A stretch of DNA of 64,000 nt from Brachypterus glaber (lineage: Eukaryota > Arthropoda > Insecta > Coleoptera > Kateretidae): positions 2,829,340-2,893,339 of the forward strand of contig OY294050.1 of assembly GCA_958510825.1 (NCBI GenBank). The letters are read 5' to 3'. The notes beneath the pieces are model-generated. The model worked only from the letters and a program-made list of their open reading frames with translations, was not told the DNA's origin and did not search any database. Shown piece by piece: positions 33,863-45,639 of this stretch (positions are counted from its first letter, which is position 1; each line of letters begins with the position of its first letter). The position numbers were made by a program, and so were the translations under genes.

Positions 33863-34313
33863 ATCTGTTTGATTCACCAATTCTGAATTAGCCTGCATAT
33901 TACAATCCAATATTTTTTTTCTGTTTTCCATCATATTGGATCTTGTTCTTTTGGACTTGCACATCAAGTTTTTTTTTCTGTATCGAGTAGGTTTCTTATT
34001 GGCCATCCCTTAATTTTGCTCATTTTATGGCATCATCAAATGCCTTCATAGGCCTACGTGCCCAGAATTATCTAAGCGCCAAGTCTTTGACGAAAAACCG
34101 GGAAAAATTTCCACTACTTGTACAAGTAAGAAAATCGAAGGAAATGTTAAATTTCAAATGAAAACCTTTTCTCTACCTAGGTACCTTTATATTCTGTTTC
34201 TTTGGTCTTAGCTGCTGAGACTATCCAACCATATAAAATGCAGTTCTGGAAAAAAAATTACAAACAAGTTTTCGCTGGAATAAAAAAGTCAGATAAGTAT
34301 TAAGAAGTAATTT

Positions 34314-34564
34314 TGTTTTTTAACCTCGTACTATTCTACTTAATTAGCATCCCCTAAGTCCAGGACTTGTGTGGGCTAGTAGTAGAGGGAACCACCGGCT
34401 TTAACTGACTTTCGAACCAATGTATCTTGGGAGTACGCCTTCGCCAAATTTCAATTATTAATTAACTGAAAAAGGCAATTGGCGCCAGTGAGGTTTGAAC
34501 TCACGATCATTAGCTCAGTGTCAATGCTATATCGATGCCTTAGACCGCTGAGCTAAATCTCCCA
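34314..34564 (-). repeat. tRNA-derived SINE, copy C
   Basis: Very close to copy A in head and body, including the TTAGCTCAGCGGTCTAAGG A-box region and the GAGTTCAAACCTC B-box. Confidence 0.85.
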
Positions 34565-35037
34565 TAATATGTTTGGTATCACGCTACCCAAATAGCAAAA
34601 AAATAGCTATTTGTATTTGATACGTCTCCAAATAACAGGGTGTGGTTCTAAATTAATGTCTTAGACAATAAATATTTTTGGTTTTAATTGGGACTAACGC
34701 GCTATTACAGCATCAACTATTTTTGAAAAAATTAATTGCACTTTTCACGTGGAATGTTAAATTTGTTAGAGTAAGAGAAATCGGAGAAAACGGGAGAAAA
34801 TCGAACAAAATTACTCTGCGAAAACTTAATTTTAACTTTAAAATTTTGATAACGTTCACTTATATTTATAAAGGCAGAGTTTTCAGTAATTTAATTATCT
34901 TAACCTTTAGAGATTCCCGTAATATAAAATTCTTTTTAATTAAATCCTGCAGGAAACCCATTAAAGCAGATTCTAAGATGACATTAACAGTATACAGAGC
35001 CATTTAACAAAAAAAGCACAATGCACCTGCCCACAAA
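34565..35037. other. Unassigned; 109-codon frame
   Basis: An open frame 34678-35007 (+) contains VREIGENGRKSN and LIILTFRDSRNIKFF but no domain I recognise. It abuts a family C element. It could be chance or a piece of an unknown repeat; not called as a gene. Confidence 0.3.
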
Positions 35038-35640
35038 AAAAAAATATAAAACGGGTAACTCTTCTAGACGGGTGGAAAAATGAGGAAGTTTACAAAATAA
35101 GATATAAAATTGACTTTTTCACTGTTCCTGTATTTTTGAACCAGATCCTTTTGTTTTTTACTTTGCAGCTTTATCGGATTGCTTTCTGGCCACACCATTA
35201 TTAGAAATTTATTAAAAGAAAAATTAACTGAAATTAATTTTACCTATGATTGAAATTTTACTGGTGTCAAAATTTGACATCTAATTAAAAATATATTAAA
35301 ATTTATTAAAATGCCTATATCTCGGAAACTAATAGTCCTACGATAAAATTGATCACATATGTTTTTGTAGGGAATTAAACATTATTTTTATTTATGCAAA
35401 ATAATTTGTCCTACTGTAAATAATAAGTGAGATATCGCTAAAAATTAGAGTTTTTGTCCATTTTGCCCCCTTGCTCTACGCTAATGTTAACCATATTTAA
35501 TGTGACGCAAATAGAAAAGGCCCTGAATCGTTTGGTGAAAATTTTTTTCAAATAGGACCTTCCGTTCAAACGTAAAGGTTTTCGTACAGACAGACAGAGA
35601 GGCATTTTTTAACACCCACACTAAAAAGTCCAATTAAAAA
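35038..35640 (+). mobile_element. Family C repeat, copy 2 (uninterrupted)
   Basis: Runs from CTAGACGGGTGGAAAAATG through AAGATATAAAATTGAC, TTTATCGGATTG, ATATCTCGGAAACTAATAGT and CAGACAGACAGA to the CACCCACACT region. It gives the uninterrupted sequence against which insertions in the 10.5-kb and 55.9-kb copies can be read. Confidence 0.75.
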
Positions 35641-35974
35641 AAAAGCGACAGATAGATTATTTAAATTTTCACATGAAATGTACCCAATCGATTCATAACA
35701 AAAAATTTTGGTTTGTCGAAAAAAAAAATCGAAACGCTAAAAACGTATACTGTATTGTGTACAATGTGCATTGTACATATCCATCATTTTAATGATTCAC
35801 CGTAAAATAAAAAAAATCTTACAACAAAAAAAGCTAATGCTAATGATAAGGATTTCTGTATTTTTTTTCTTTTGTAAACCACTCTTAAACATCTCATCGT
35901 AGGCGGAGGATAGCAATTAGTAATGAAGATTAAGCTAGACAGAATATCTTAAATGCTTTGAATTCCATAGTATA

Positions 35975-36118
35975 CACACAGTAAAAAATGGCATGGTGGT
36001 AAAAAAGAATTCACGAATGGTAAAATAAGCGAGTGTTAATAAACTAGTAATTCATACCCATAGCTTCCCATAAAATAATGGTAAAAATTATTTCTTGGGT
36101 GTAAATTTTGCACTCTGT
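35975..36118. repeat. Short dispersed repeat, ACACAG...CTGTGT
   Basis: ACACAGTAAAAAATGGCAT at the left and CTCTGTGT at the right; matches 2697-2772. About 145 bp. Confidence 0.55.
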
Positions 36119-36354
36119 GTCCAAGCGAAAGCTTTTCCTAGCTTTCTCCCTCCACTTTCATGTATGGAGACCTATTCCCCGCAGTAGGTTTAACATATGA
36201 TATTAATTACATCAGTTATTCTATGGGCGTCATAGCATTGTTTCTCGCTGGAGCAAACCCTGCTCTCAACAGTTTTCAAATATAACCAACAATTAATAAA
36301 TAGTTTTTAAAATATTACAGTTTACTAATTAATTTAGAACCAGTGCAAAGGTAT

Positions 36355-37157
36355 TTTTAGAGATACCGGTAATATTATTATTACAAATAAAGTTGATTGT
36401 GCCAAATTTTTAGGTGTAAACATAGATTCTAAGCTAAATTGGAGCGCTCATATAGGAACTGTTGCCAACAGGTCAAGCTGCAACGTCTTTTTAGTTAGAA
36501 TGCTGAGTGAATGTGTGTCACAAGAGGTTTTAAAATCCGCCTATTTTTCATTGTGTCACTCCATTTTAAGTTACGCTATCTTGACTTGGGGTTCAACTTC
36601 TGACTATGAGAGAATATTTGGCCTTCAACGACGTGCTGTAAGAATATTGAATGGTTTAGGTTACCGTGATGACTGCCAGAACTCTTTGGTGAGTCTGAGA
36701 ATTTTGACATTTACATGTCAATAAATTCTTGATTGCGTATGCTATGTAAAAACTAATTTAGAACATTTTAAATCTCATACAAATATACATGCATATAATA
36801 CCAGGAACTCTTCAATGTTAGTACCAAGGTTTTGTAGAATGTCAAAAAGTAAACAAAGTCTAGAACATAAGGCAGTCATGATGTTTAATACACTGCCAAA
36901 CCACTTTAAGACTTTTTCGAACAAATCATTTAAGTCAAAAGTTAAATCATTTCTTTTAAAAAAAGATTTTTATTCATATGTTGAATTTTTTAATTAGCTT
37001 TATTTTCTAAATTATTTTTAATGTTAATAATGATTGTAAATGTCGACAGTTTAATATTATTGCGTTTATTTATATGTATATTTTTTAAAAATATTTTTTA
37101 AATATTTTTTTTTGTATCTTACGCAATAAATCTATCTATCTATCTATTTATCTATCA
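36355..37157 (+). pseudogene. 3' end of a non-LTR retrotransposon (Jockey/CR1-like), copy 2
   Basis: One frame from about 36355 to 36997 reads CAKFLGVNIDSKLNW, AYFSLCHSILSYAILTWGS, QRRAVRILNGLGY and SLRILTF. After a single in-frame TAA (36722-36724) it continues ILDCVCYVKTN, HAYNTRNSSMLVPRF, AVMMFNTLPNHFK and FYSYVEFFN. The AYNTR motif and FNTLP block are typical of LINE ORF2 C-termini. It ends in (TCTA)n at 37131-37157. Diverged from the 16-kb copy. Confidence 0.85.
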
Positions 37158-37734
37158 TTCAAATGTGTGTGGAATTAATGCCCAACACTGGAAAATTCAA
37201 AGTTGAGGAATAAACTTTAAATTTAAAACACATAAATGAGACAAGCTATTTTTTGGCTTATATTTTATGTGTAGCTTATTAAATATAATCTGGGGAGTGG
37301 CTAATGATTTTTTAATGGAAATGGGTTTGTACGATATGCGTTTTAAAGCTCATAAAATTATGTATTGGAAAATAAATGTTTTATTTTGTTGAGTAACTTT
37401 TTTAATGTTTTTAAGTATTAATGAAAATGGGAATTTGTGGCATTTTTTTTTTGTAAAAACCTTTCATGATAAACAAAAATATTAAACATTTGAAACTAAA
37501 CATCTAGATAGAGTTTCAGAAGAGTTCACTAAGACATGAATATCTTAAATTATTAATTAAATTTCTGTCACGGCTTTGAAATCTAGAGCTTTAGCGCGGT
37601 GCACCTCAATCGAATACAAATATGTCGTTTCTAATCGACAAAATTATAATAAAATTACTGGATTTCTTAATTAAAAAATTACATAAATTTTAATTAAATT
37701 TTTTTCAAAAAAATTCTCGATTTTAGTCTAATAT
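37158..37734. other. Unassigned AT-rich sequence
   Basis: No matched repeat or supported frame. Confidence 0.35.
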
Positions 37735-38285
37735 TATTTTTTTACGGGTAGAAACTCCCGTGATTAAAATTGTGCGAAAAATATTTTTTTTTGCATTGTG
37801 TGCTTAAAAATGTTATGAAACGTCGAGAAAATGTGAAAAAAGTGGATGTTAAAACATGTATGTCCATTTGTCTGTCTGTCGGTCTATATGTAAACCTTAT
37901 AACTTTTGAACGGGATTGTTGATTTGAAAACTTCTTTTACCAAAAGATTCAGGGCCTTTTCTGTTTGCGTCACATCAAATATAGTTATTTATTTATTTAT
38001 TTGTTTATTTATTTTATATAAATAACATTAGCGTAGGGCAAGGGGGGCAAAATGAACAAAAACTATAATTTTTAGCGATATCTCACTTATTATTTATATA
38101 TTTAATTTTAATTAAGTTTTATTTTAATAAATTCCTGATAATGGTGCGGCCAGAAAAACAATCCGATAAAGCTACAAAGAAAAAAAACAAAAGGAATGGT
38201 CCAAAACTATTGGAAACGTGAATTGAATTTGATATCTTATTTTATAAACTTCCTCATTTTTCCACCCGTCTAGAAAAGGTGCCTG
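37735..38285 (-). mobile_element. Family C repeat, copy 3
   Basis: Minus-strand copy: AAACGTCGAGAAAATGTG at about 37819, the GACAGACAGACAA-type run, GTTATTTTATATAA-type filler, CAATCCGATAAAGCT and CCTCATTTTTCCACCCGTCTAG at 38256-38277. The left end shows ACGGGTAGAAA, an inverted match to the right-end motif. Confidence 0.7.
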
Positions 38286-39029
38286 TTTCAAATTTTTAGT
38301 TTAATACATATTAAGTTTAATTTTATTTCAAATATCTTAAAAAGCTACAGTTTCCAATGCTAGCGCCTTCGCCATAATTGTAAAAATACACTATCAAAAT
38401 TCTGAATTTTTAAAAATATTTTTTACTTCAAAATCTAAAACAATAGAAACGTAAAATTAAATTCGTCGTTATTTTTATTTTGTATGCATAAAAAGTTTAT
38501 GAGAAAAGGGCAGGTGACAAAACAATACAAACAAAAAAACAAATGTGAAAATATGGAATGCTTCTCTATCTCTAGTATACTCGTTTTAATAGTTTGCTTT
38601 TTTAACTGAAAAAGTTTGAAATTCAAATAAAACGTCGAAGTCAGTGTTAACAAAAAATATTTGCTACATATCTATGGTATATGTCTGAAATACAACGCAG
38701 TGACTCATTCGCTAAACTGTGGTAAAAGGCGAAGATCATATAAATTACCCGTAATAATAAAAACCTGTGATAACTATATACAACAAATACCTACTTATCT
38801 ACTTAATTTAGGTGGAATTCGCGTAACTTCTTGTGTGGAGAATCCTTATACGAGAGCAGCTTACTACATTTTAGGTATTTCAGCCATAGACTATACCAAG
38901 TGTTCCATACTCTTTAGACCATTAGCAATATTTTTAAATGACTATATTTCAGAAAATAATAGTTCTGTGACAAATATTAAGATTTTTTTTGTAGCATATT
39001 AAAAATGGTTTTTAACTTTGCAGGAATGT
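38286..39029. other. Unassigned; 113-codon frame at 38661-39002
   Basis: The longest frame here includes YIQQIPTYLLNLGGIRVTSC and AYYILGISAIDYTKCSILF. I do not recognise a family, and there is no splice or promoter support. It could be a fragment of an unknown element or chance. Confidence 0.3.
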
Positions 39030-39270
39030 TTATGGTTATTAATTATATCGACAAAAATATAAGGTTATGTTTCTTTCGCCCCTCTTACCGCGCCCCGTTG
39101 TTAACTGTGTTTGGCGTATCGTATACTACAAAGATCCTGAATCGTTCAGTGTAAGATATTTTTAAATCGGACATTGTATTCAAACGTTTGGACTTTATAT
39201 ATATAAGGTTTAAAAATAGAAGGACAGACAGATACCCTTATTTTCACATTTTCTCGCGCTAAATTTTATT
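39030..39270 (+). repeat. Family C, degraded fragment
   Basis: Keeps GATCCTGAATCGTTCAGT, TTTTTAAATCGGACATTG and TTTCACATTTTCTCG in the same order as family C. Confidence 0.5.
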
Positions 39271-40224
39271 TTTATTGTTAATGATAAAAAAATGTCCAAT
39301 GTCAAATGAACATTTTTACTTTGATGCGAGAAGAGTACCAAAAATTGCAAATGTTCTCGATTCAGGCTATTTTAATTTTTCAATTATTATCGAGCTTTTG
39401 AATTTTATTTCAATGTCGCTGCTCAAAAAATCTTCATGCATTGAATTGCAAAGTTCGCATGTAGCTCTACTGCATTTAATTATTTCGTTTATAAATGTAG
39501 GGTTTCGCGGGGTAAGTATGACATACCTTATTTATTCTGCTATTGAACTCGTAAAAAAAATCTTTCTTTTTTTTTCTTTCCCTTCTTCTTATTCTTCTCT
39601 TTCCCTTCTTCTTATTCTTCCCTTTCGTTTCGTTCTTCTTCTTCTCCTACTTATTTTTCTTCTTGATCATCTTCTGATTCTTCTTCTTTTTCTGCGTTTT
39701 CTTTTTTTGATTTAGTAGTAGTGATATTTTAAATTTTATCAGATGATTAATATTTGTTACTGTACGTAAAGTTTTTTTGAATATGTAGGAACTATATATA
39801 AACTTGACCTATTTTTTGTATCTTTACCCCATCATACTCTATTTATTTTGCTTCAATATTGATTGTCATCGCTCAACCGACAAAATTGAAACACTCCATG
39901 AATGCAAAACAATAGTTATTTTGTCACTGATAATACTTTTAATAGAAAAATATCCAGCGGAGAAAAATATTTTTTTATATATTGTACACAGTGTGACCTT
40001 TTTTCTGTTTTGCATTCCTAATGAGTCTTTTTGCAACTCAATCGTGTATGGACAAGACACCTGTTTCAATTCTTGTAGAGCATTTTGTTACTTGTGGCTA
40101 TGATTTGACTAAAATTTGGCATAACATAAAATAAAATACATTTATTTAATTTATTTATTTATACATGGCATTTGTTATACTCATGGAAAGAATAGTATAC
40201 CTAAAACAAGTGTAAAATTTTAAG
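39271..40224. other. Unassigned; CT-rich tract at 39560-39715
   Basis: Two open frames (146 codons at 39275 and 99 at 39804) are hydrophobic because of T-rich or CT-rich sequence. Neither resembles a known protein. Confidence 0.35.
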
Positions 40225-40440
40225 TACACTGAGAATTAGTTACCTTAGTAAATACTGAACGTTTTTGCCTATTTGGAACCCCAAGCAACATTTGTTATTA
40301 ATTACAAGTTGTTACAGTAAAACATAACGTTGTTCTGTTATGTTTTACTGTAACAACTTTTAATTAATAACAAATATTGCCTGGGGTTCCAAATAGGCAA
40401 AAACATTTAGTATTTACTACGTTAACGAATCCTCAGTGTA
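40225..40440. mobile_element. 216-bp foldback with about 100-bp arms
   Basis: The ends TACACTGAGAATTAGTTA / complement of TTAACGAATCCTCAGTGTA start arms that remain paired nearly to the centre (GTTGTTACAGTAAAACATAA / TTATGTTTTACTGTAACAAC). TA on both sides of CACTGAG...CTCAGTG fits a TA duplication. No coding capacity. Confidence 0.9.
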
Positions 40441-41078
40441 TGTGATTATTCTTGAATATAGATTTTATTTTTTTCCGTGTAATATTAAAATTTGAAGGAA
40501 AACGGAAAGAAGCTCAAACAACACTAGCTTGCCCTGTTTATGGAGCTTCTAAAATCTTAAAATTTCACTTACTATAAACCTGTAATATCAAAGATTCCAG
40601 AAAATAACTTGAGAAATCTTAGTATTTTAATACTATCTTTTAGTGTAGTGTTAAATTTAATTTCCCTATTAAATCTTTTATTATGGTATTAAATTAACCT
40701 TTTAAATTAGGGTCTAACCTACTTTCCCACTTTGCTTTATCTTGAAAATAATGACATGTTAAATCACTGAAAATTATTGCCTAACAAAATTCTGCATAAG
40801 ATTTTTTTTTCGTTGGTAATAAAATTCTTTTAACTAGTAAGGATTATTTTCTTACCCCCGTATATAGGGTCAGTATTTAATTTTTTTTGTTCTTGGTCTG
40901 TTTTTGCTCTGGCTTTAATTTTTATGTCAAATAACCTCAAACAATTTAAGGGGCTTTCTGGTGCTGTCAGCGTTGAGAGAGAAGCTGCCTTCAAGTCAAG
41001 CTAACCTGGTTTTTACTTTCTCATAAAAAAAGTACTGTGATGGAAAAAAAATCTTTTTTTTTTGCTTAAATCATCTTA
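40441..41078. other. Unassigned AT-rich sequence
   Basis: No matched repeat or supported frame. Confidence 0.35.
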
Positions 41079-41434
41079 AGCAGGCCACTTACTAGGGAGC
41101 GTGTTGGGCAACATGCTCGTCAACAAAACACACCGAGCTCACACATCAGAAAACATGTTGGGCAACTTCAATTGACAAAAAGCAACCTTAACGAGTGAAA
41201 GTGCTGTCAAAGCAAGAAAAAGTGGAAATTGCAATAGGCTTGACAATAGCCACAGAAAAAAAAAAACAGAAAAAAAAAGAAACGTAAGGGTAAAAGAATG
41301 GCCTTTCGGTCTCGCCCTAGGAGCCTGCAGCGTAGCAGCAGGTTGACCAACCAACACACACATTTGGAAACTTGTTGACGACAACTCCATTGGCCAACAT
41401 TTTGCCCAACATGCTCCCTAGTTAGTGGCCTGCT
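41079..41434. mobile_element. 356-bp TIR element, AGCAGGCCACT ends, probably hAT-type
   Basis: AGCAGGCCACTTACTAGGGA at the left and the complement of GCTCCCTAGTTAGTGGCCTGCT at the right. Flanks TCATCTTA (41071-41078) and TTATTTTA (41435-41442) match at 6 of 8 positions, both differences being C/T, which fits a decayed 8-bp duplication. Subterminal GTTGGGCAAC / GTTGGCCAA / GCCCAAC motifs repeat several times. The 83-codon minus frame inside is low-complexity and not a transposase. Confidence 0.75.
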
Positions 41435-42218
41435 TTATTTTATCCTAAAACGTCGAGAAAACACAATAACTTAAGAACGCTTTGAGCTAGCGATTTGAAA
41501 TTTGGTATGCAGATGTATTTTTATATTATCTTGGACAAGTTTGTATTTGAGCAAAATCTGTTGGGGGAAGGGGCTAAAATAGGGTTTAACTTTTTCTTTT
41601 GGTCGTATTTTTTTATTATTTACAATAAAAGAAAAATTTAAAAACCTCGTAAACCTCGTAAAATAAAATTACATAAAAAAAATTATTTTAATTATCATTT
41701 TATTCAGCACATTACACATTACATAATTTTTTCCATGACGCCCCACCACAAAATATGATAAATCGTATCTGGACATTTTTATGAGAGAGTATTTTCGTTC
41801 ATTCGAGGCGGCTGTTTTTTTTTTCATTTTGACATAGCTTTGGATACAATCAATTTTTTTGCCATAAAATAACGTTTAGTTTTTTATACGGCAACAAATT
41901 CTCAGTGTGTAGGAGTATAAAAAATATCCTTTTGCTTTAAGACAATTGTTTTCTTTACTTTCAGCAGCCCACATCGTTTATGTTCTTCAAACACTGTTTC
42001 TTTGCCTTTGTTTACTTTCTAAATTATGTTTTAATAAACATGTTTAGATATTATTGCTCGCTTTGATACACAAAACAAAGATACGAATTATACTTAAATA
42101 ATTGTTACTTTAAAATTATTTTAATGTATTTTAATGTATATTTTTATTACTGTTACTTTCCATTACAAAAATTCTGTTTTTTTTTTTGTGGAAATAAAAA
42201 TATATCTATCTATCTACA
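41435..42218. other. Unassigned; probable degraded LINE 3' end at 42160-42217
   Basis: AAACGTCGAGAAAACAC at 41449 is the module shared with families C and R. The segment ending GGAAATAAAAATATATCTATC resembles LINE 3' tails at 16.6 and 37.1 kb. Confidence 0.4.
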
Positions 42219-42800
42219 GTCCAGTAAAATAACGAAATTGTTAAATTGCAATAAATGTACACGGGCTGATATTTTAAAGGGTAGTGGTAGTGGATAGTAA
42301 CAGAACACTCCTGTTAGTTTTTCACCGGGTGATTTGCGTAAGGGATGTCCGCTGTCTTAAATTTTAGGGGTGAGTGCGGTTATCTCGCTAAATATGCATC
42401 TTACCATAAAAAAGTATATAACCAATTTTGTTACGGTTACAGTGGGAGGTGAAAGCCGAGTTTCGCCCTCTGTAACCGTACCAAAGTACCTATGAAAATT
42501 TATAGTGTATGAAACTTATAGAGAATTTCAAGAGCTACAAGTTTGCTTATAACCACTTTTATCGTCCGATGAATAATTTGGCCGAAAAATGGAAAAAAAA
42601 ATAATTTTACCTCTAACATGGCTATTTTTAAATTAACTCGATTGTTATTAATTCGATTGTTATTAATATTTTATCAAAGATGTATAGTAAGCAACCCACC
42701 CCTAAAATTTAAGATAGCGGACACCCCTAAACTAACAGGAGTATTCTGTAACCATCCACTACTACCCTTTAAAATATCAGCATGTGTATATTTCGACACT
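42219..42800. mobile_element. Foldback element U, copy 1
   Basis: Left arm 42253-42380 (GCTGATATTTTAAAGGGTAG, ACACTCCTGTTAG, GTCCGCTGTCTTAAATTTTA) pairs with right arm about 42690-42792 (CCCTTTAAAATATCAGC, CTAACAGGAGT, TAAGATAGCGGAC). The middle contains a duplicated TCGATTGTTATTAAT. A second copy, left arm only, is at 51463-52160. Confidence 0.8.
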
Positions 42801-42811
42801 CCCAAGCAACA

Positions 42812-43140
42812 AGAATGTAACTCAAGTTAGACCCATTTTGAATTATACTCATAGGTAAACGCCTTGAAAAAAGACACACATGGTGGTACTACTCAGGTTT
42901 CTCCACAGTCCACTTTAAGCAAAAGTTTACTTAAAATCACTAAAGTAAGAAATTCTAAACTTGAATATTATCAGAAACAAACAGTAAATAAACAATAAAT
43001 ACTTAAACAATTAAATAGAGAATTTTATAAGCTTTCAAATGATGTATCACATGACTTCCTTTTCCACTTCAATCATTTACCCACCCTTAAATAACAAAAA
43101 AAAATATTTTAGAAATTTAGCTGTCGTGAAAAATGACAAT
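42812..43140 (-). repeat. Dispersed repeat E, copy 2
   Basis: Inverted match to 21330-21655, from GTAACTCAAGTTAGACCC to GCTGTCGTGAAAAATGA. It begins next to the right arm of foldback U. Confidence 0.8.
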
Positions 43141-43802
43141 ATATGAGTTACGGCTTTGTTGCTTGCGGGTATCGATTTATTCCAATTTACATTTATTATT
43201 TGACTGGGCTACTATCCACAAACATTAAAAGACCTAATATAAGTGGTTTAGTAATAAAATATATAAAGATGTTATAGTCCATTGACTTTATCACTTACAA
43301 GTGACGATTTTTAATTTCCTAAAGTCCTAAAGTACATTCTAATTAAGCCGTTTTCAAATCGCCAGTTTCTGGATACTATTTTTTTGGGTGTTAAAAGGCC
43401 TAAAAAAACACTGGAATTGGTTACTCCAAAAACAAATCTTTAACTTACCGAGTCATACACATCAAGTTATTACTTGACTTACTTAGACAAAAGTTAAAAC
43501 TTTAATCGTGTAAAAATGCTTAGTTTGGATAATAAAATTTCTTGGAAGTATTTAAAAATCTGTATTTTTATATATAAGTATCACAAATACTTCATATTAG
43601 TTTTTTCTTGTATATGAAATTTGAATACGCAATTTATTTACTGAATATGACAGTAATACAGTAACTGTAATAGTAACTGTATTCAATCTAACAAATTGGC
43701 TTCAATGCATGTATTCGTAAGATTTAGACATATCTTAGTCTCCAAATAGTAACTAACTAACCAATTGTCAAGTATTTAATCCAATAGCATAACTATATGT
43801 TT
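43141..43802. other. Unassigned AT-rich sequence
   Basis: No matched repeat or supported frame. Confidence 0.35.
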
Positions 43803-44047
43803 GTTTGTTTAACCTCGTACTATTCTACTTAATTAAGCATCCTTTAAGTCCAGGACTTGTGCGGGCTAATAGTAAAGGGAACCACCGAATAAAACTGACT
43901 TTCAAATAAGTTTCTAGGGATGTGTCTCTGTTTTACACGTCGCCCGTCAAATTTTAATTATTAATTTACTAAAAAAAGCAATCGGTGAAGGTGAGAACTC
44001 ACGCTAAACGACGTGTTAGGTAAAGGTCTATAACACCGCGGTTTTCA
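43803..44047 (-). repeat. tRNA-derived SINE, copy D (most diverged)
   Basis: The tail (TACGAGGTTAAACAAAC) and body match the other copies. The head retains a B-box-like GTGAGTTCTCACC but the A-box region is barely recognisable. Confidence 0.7.
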
Positions 44048-44560
44048 CCATTTTAGACTGTTTTTTCAGGTTAGCAAAAAAATGAGCCCATAATTTGCCT
44101 TTTTTAGGTGGGTCTCAACCCCAGCACAGGCAACTTTTGTGGGTTTTTATAAGGCCCACAAAAAGTTGTCTGTGCTGGGGTTGAGACCCACCTATTCGTA
44201 TGAATTTTGGGATGCTGAACACGAATCTGTCATATTAAAGGCACTTTATGGGCTTATTTTTTACTACACTGAAATTGCAGACTAATAATAAGAGATTTTT
44301 AGACAGTTTTTTTACTGTACGTAAAACATAATAATAGGTGGATCTCAACCCCAGCACCGAAAAGTTTTGTGGGTTTTTATAAGAATACACAGAAATTGGA
44401 GACTAATAATATAAGATTTTCTCCATTTCAGATAGTTTTTTTAGTGTAGCAAAAAATAAGACCAAAAGTTTTCTTTTTTAGGCAGATTTAGACATTCCAA
44501 AATATATAAGAATAGGTGAGTCTCAAACCCAGCACAGACAACTCTTTTTTCCTTTTAAGG
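44048..44560. repeat. Three tandem units of about 170-250 bp, first with a 38-bp-arm hairpin
   Basis: AGGTGGGTCTCAACCCCAGC at 44106 is faced by its complement at 44155-44193, with arms of about 38 bp. Parts of the unit recur at 44336 (AGGTGGATCTCAACCCCAGC) and 44515 (AGGTGAGTCTCAAACCCAGC). Shared spacers are GACTAATAATA and TAGTGTAGCAAAAAAT-like sequence. Confidence 0.75.
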
Positions 44561-44934
44561 GCCTGTGTAATGAATCAGGCGACTTAACCAGTTTGTCTTG
44601 TTCCCCCCCCCCCTCCATGGCCCAATTACTTAAGTTATTTATTGCATTTAACTGTAATTAGAGCTGCTCGCTAAAATTTGGGCGAATAAAAGTTAAATTA
44701 AGTTGAATATAGCGCACTATGAATACCTAGCTAAAACAATTTAATTAAACTTAAATTAAATCATGAGTTTAATTTGTTCCGTGTAAACGACAATTCATGT
44801 AATGCCTTTCGTAGGTCAATTCATTCCAGGCATTAGGAAACGTCGAGATGTCAAATAGAGGGGGAAATGCGACCTTCCACGAGGATAGGTAATGAGATTT
44901 TACCGTCGTTTAAAATTTTGAAAATTAAAAAAAT
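44561..44934. other. Unassigned; C12 run at about 44603
   Basis: Simple C-run and AT-rich sequence; GAAACGTCGAGATG at 44838 is a copy of the module shared with families C and R. Confidence 0.4.
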
Positions 44935-45639
44935 ATACACGCTGTTTCCAGTATTTTAGCATTAAATAATGGGGATGATTCTACATCACAAAATATGAAA
45001 AACCAGCATAGGAACATAGGTCTAGAAACAAACCATAAAAAAGTTACGATCCTTTAAAATTTTACTAAAAATAAGGTTTTTAATTAATAACTCTGGTACC
45101 CTTTAAGTTAGCTCGACGAGGTTTTGTACATATACTACTATTAATAAGGGCAATTCGTTTATGTTAATTAATTATTTTGAATCTATCCAGAGGCGTGCCT
45201 AGACGGACAAAATGGGTAAGGCTTAACACATTTTTGCCCCAACCTTTTTTATGTGTTTTTTTTTATTTTTTGGAAAAATATAGATTCCTTGAGTAAAAAT
45301 ACATAAAAATGTCAAATAGTGTAGGAGCAACTCTTAAAAAAATGTAATTAAGAGAAAGTAATATTTTGTGCTACTGAAAATGACGTTTTAAATGAATATT
45401 ACTCCTTTAACACTAAATTTAGGTGTTTTGGTGAAGAATAATTTATTGCCTAGTTTTAAATGAAGAATCGCTCTGCAGTATTAAATATTTAATGGTACTT
45501 TTTTTGTTCTCCGTTCAAGTCCATCTTCGAAGAGCCGTAGCTCCCCTAGGGCATATGTTACTTTGGTAGTGGTTCATGTTTTATAATGTAGAATTATTCC
45601 CTTTATTTAATGCCAAAAGACTGCAAGCACCGTGTGTAT
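44935..45639. mobile_element. Family G TIR element, full length
   Basis: Inverted ends ATACACGCTGTTTCCAG and the complement of CTGCAAGCACCGTGTGTAT extend inward about 70 bp (both include TTAGCATTAAATAA-type sequence and GATTCTACAT). The interior shares segments with family D. The partial copy at 18098-18342 corresponds to its right end. Non-coding. Confidence 0.75.

Noticed and set aside
38661..39002. 113-codon frame as a gene
   Set aside because: No family resemblance, no initiation or splice support, sits among repeat fragments; kept only as an unassigned stretch.
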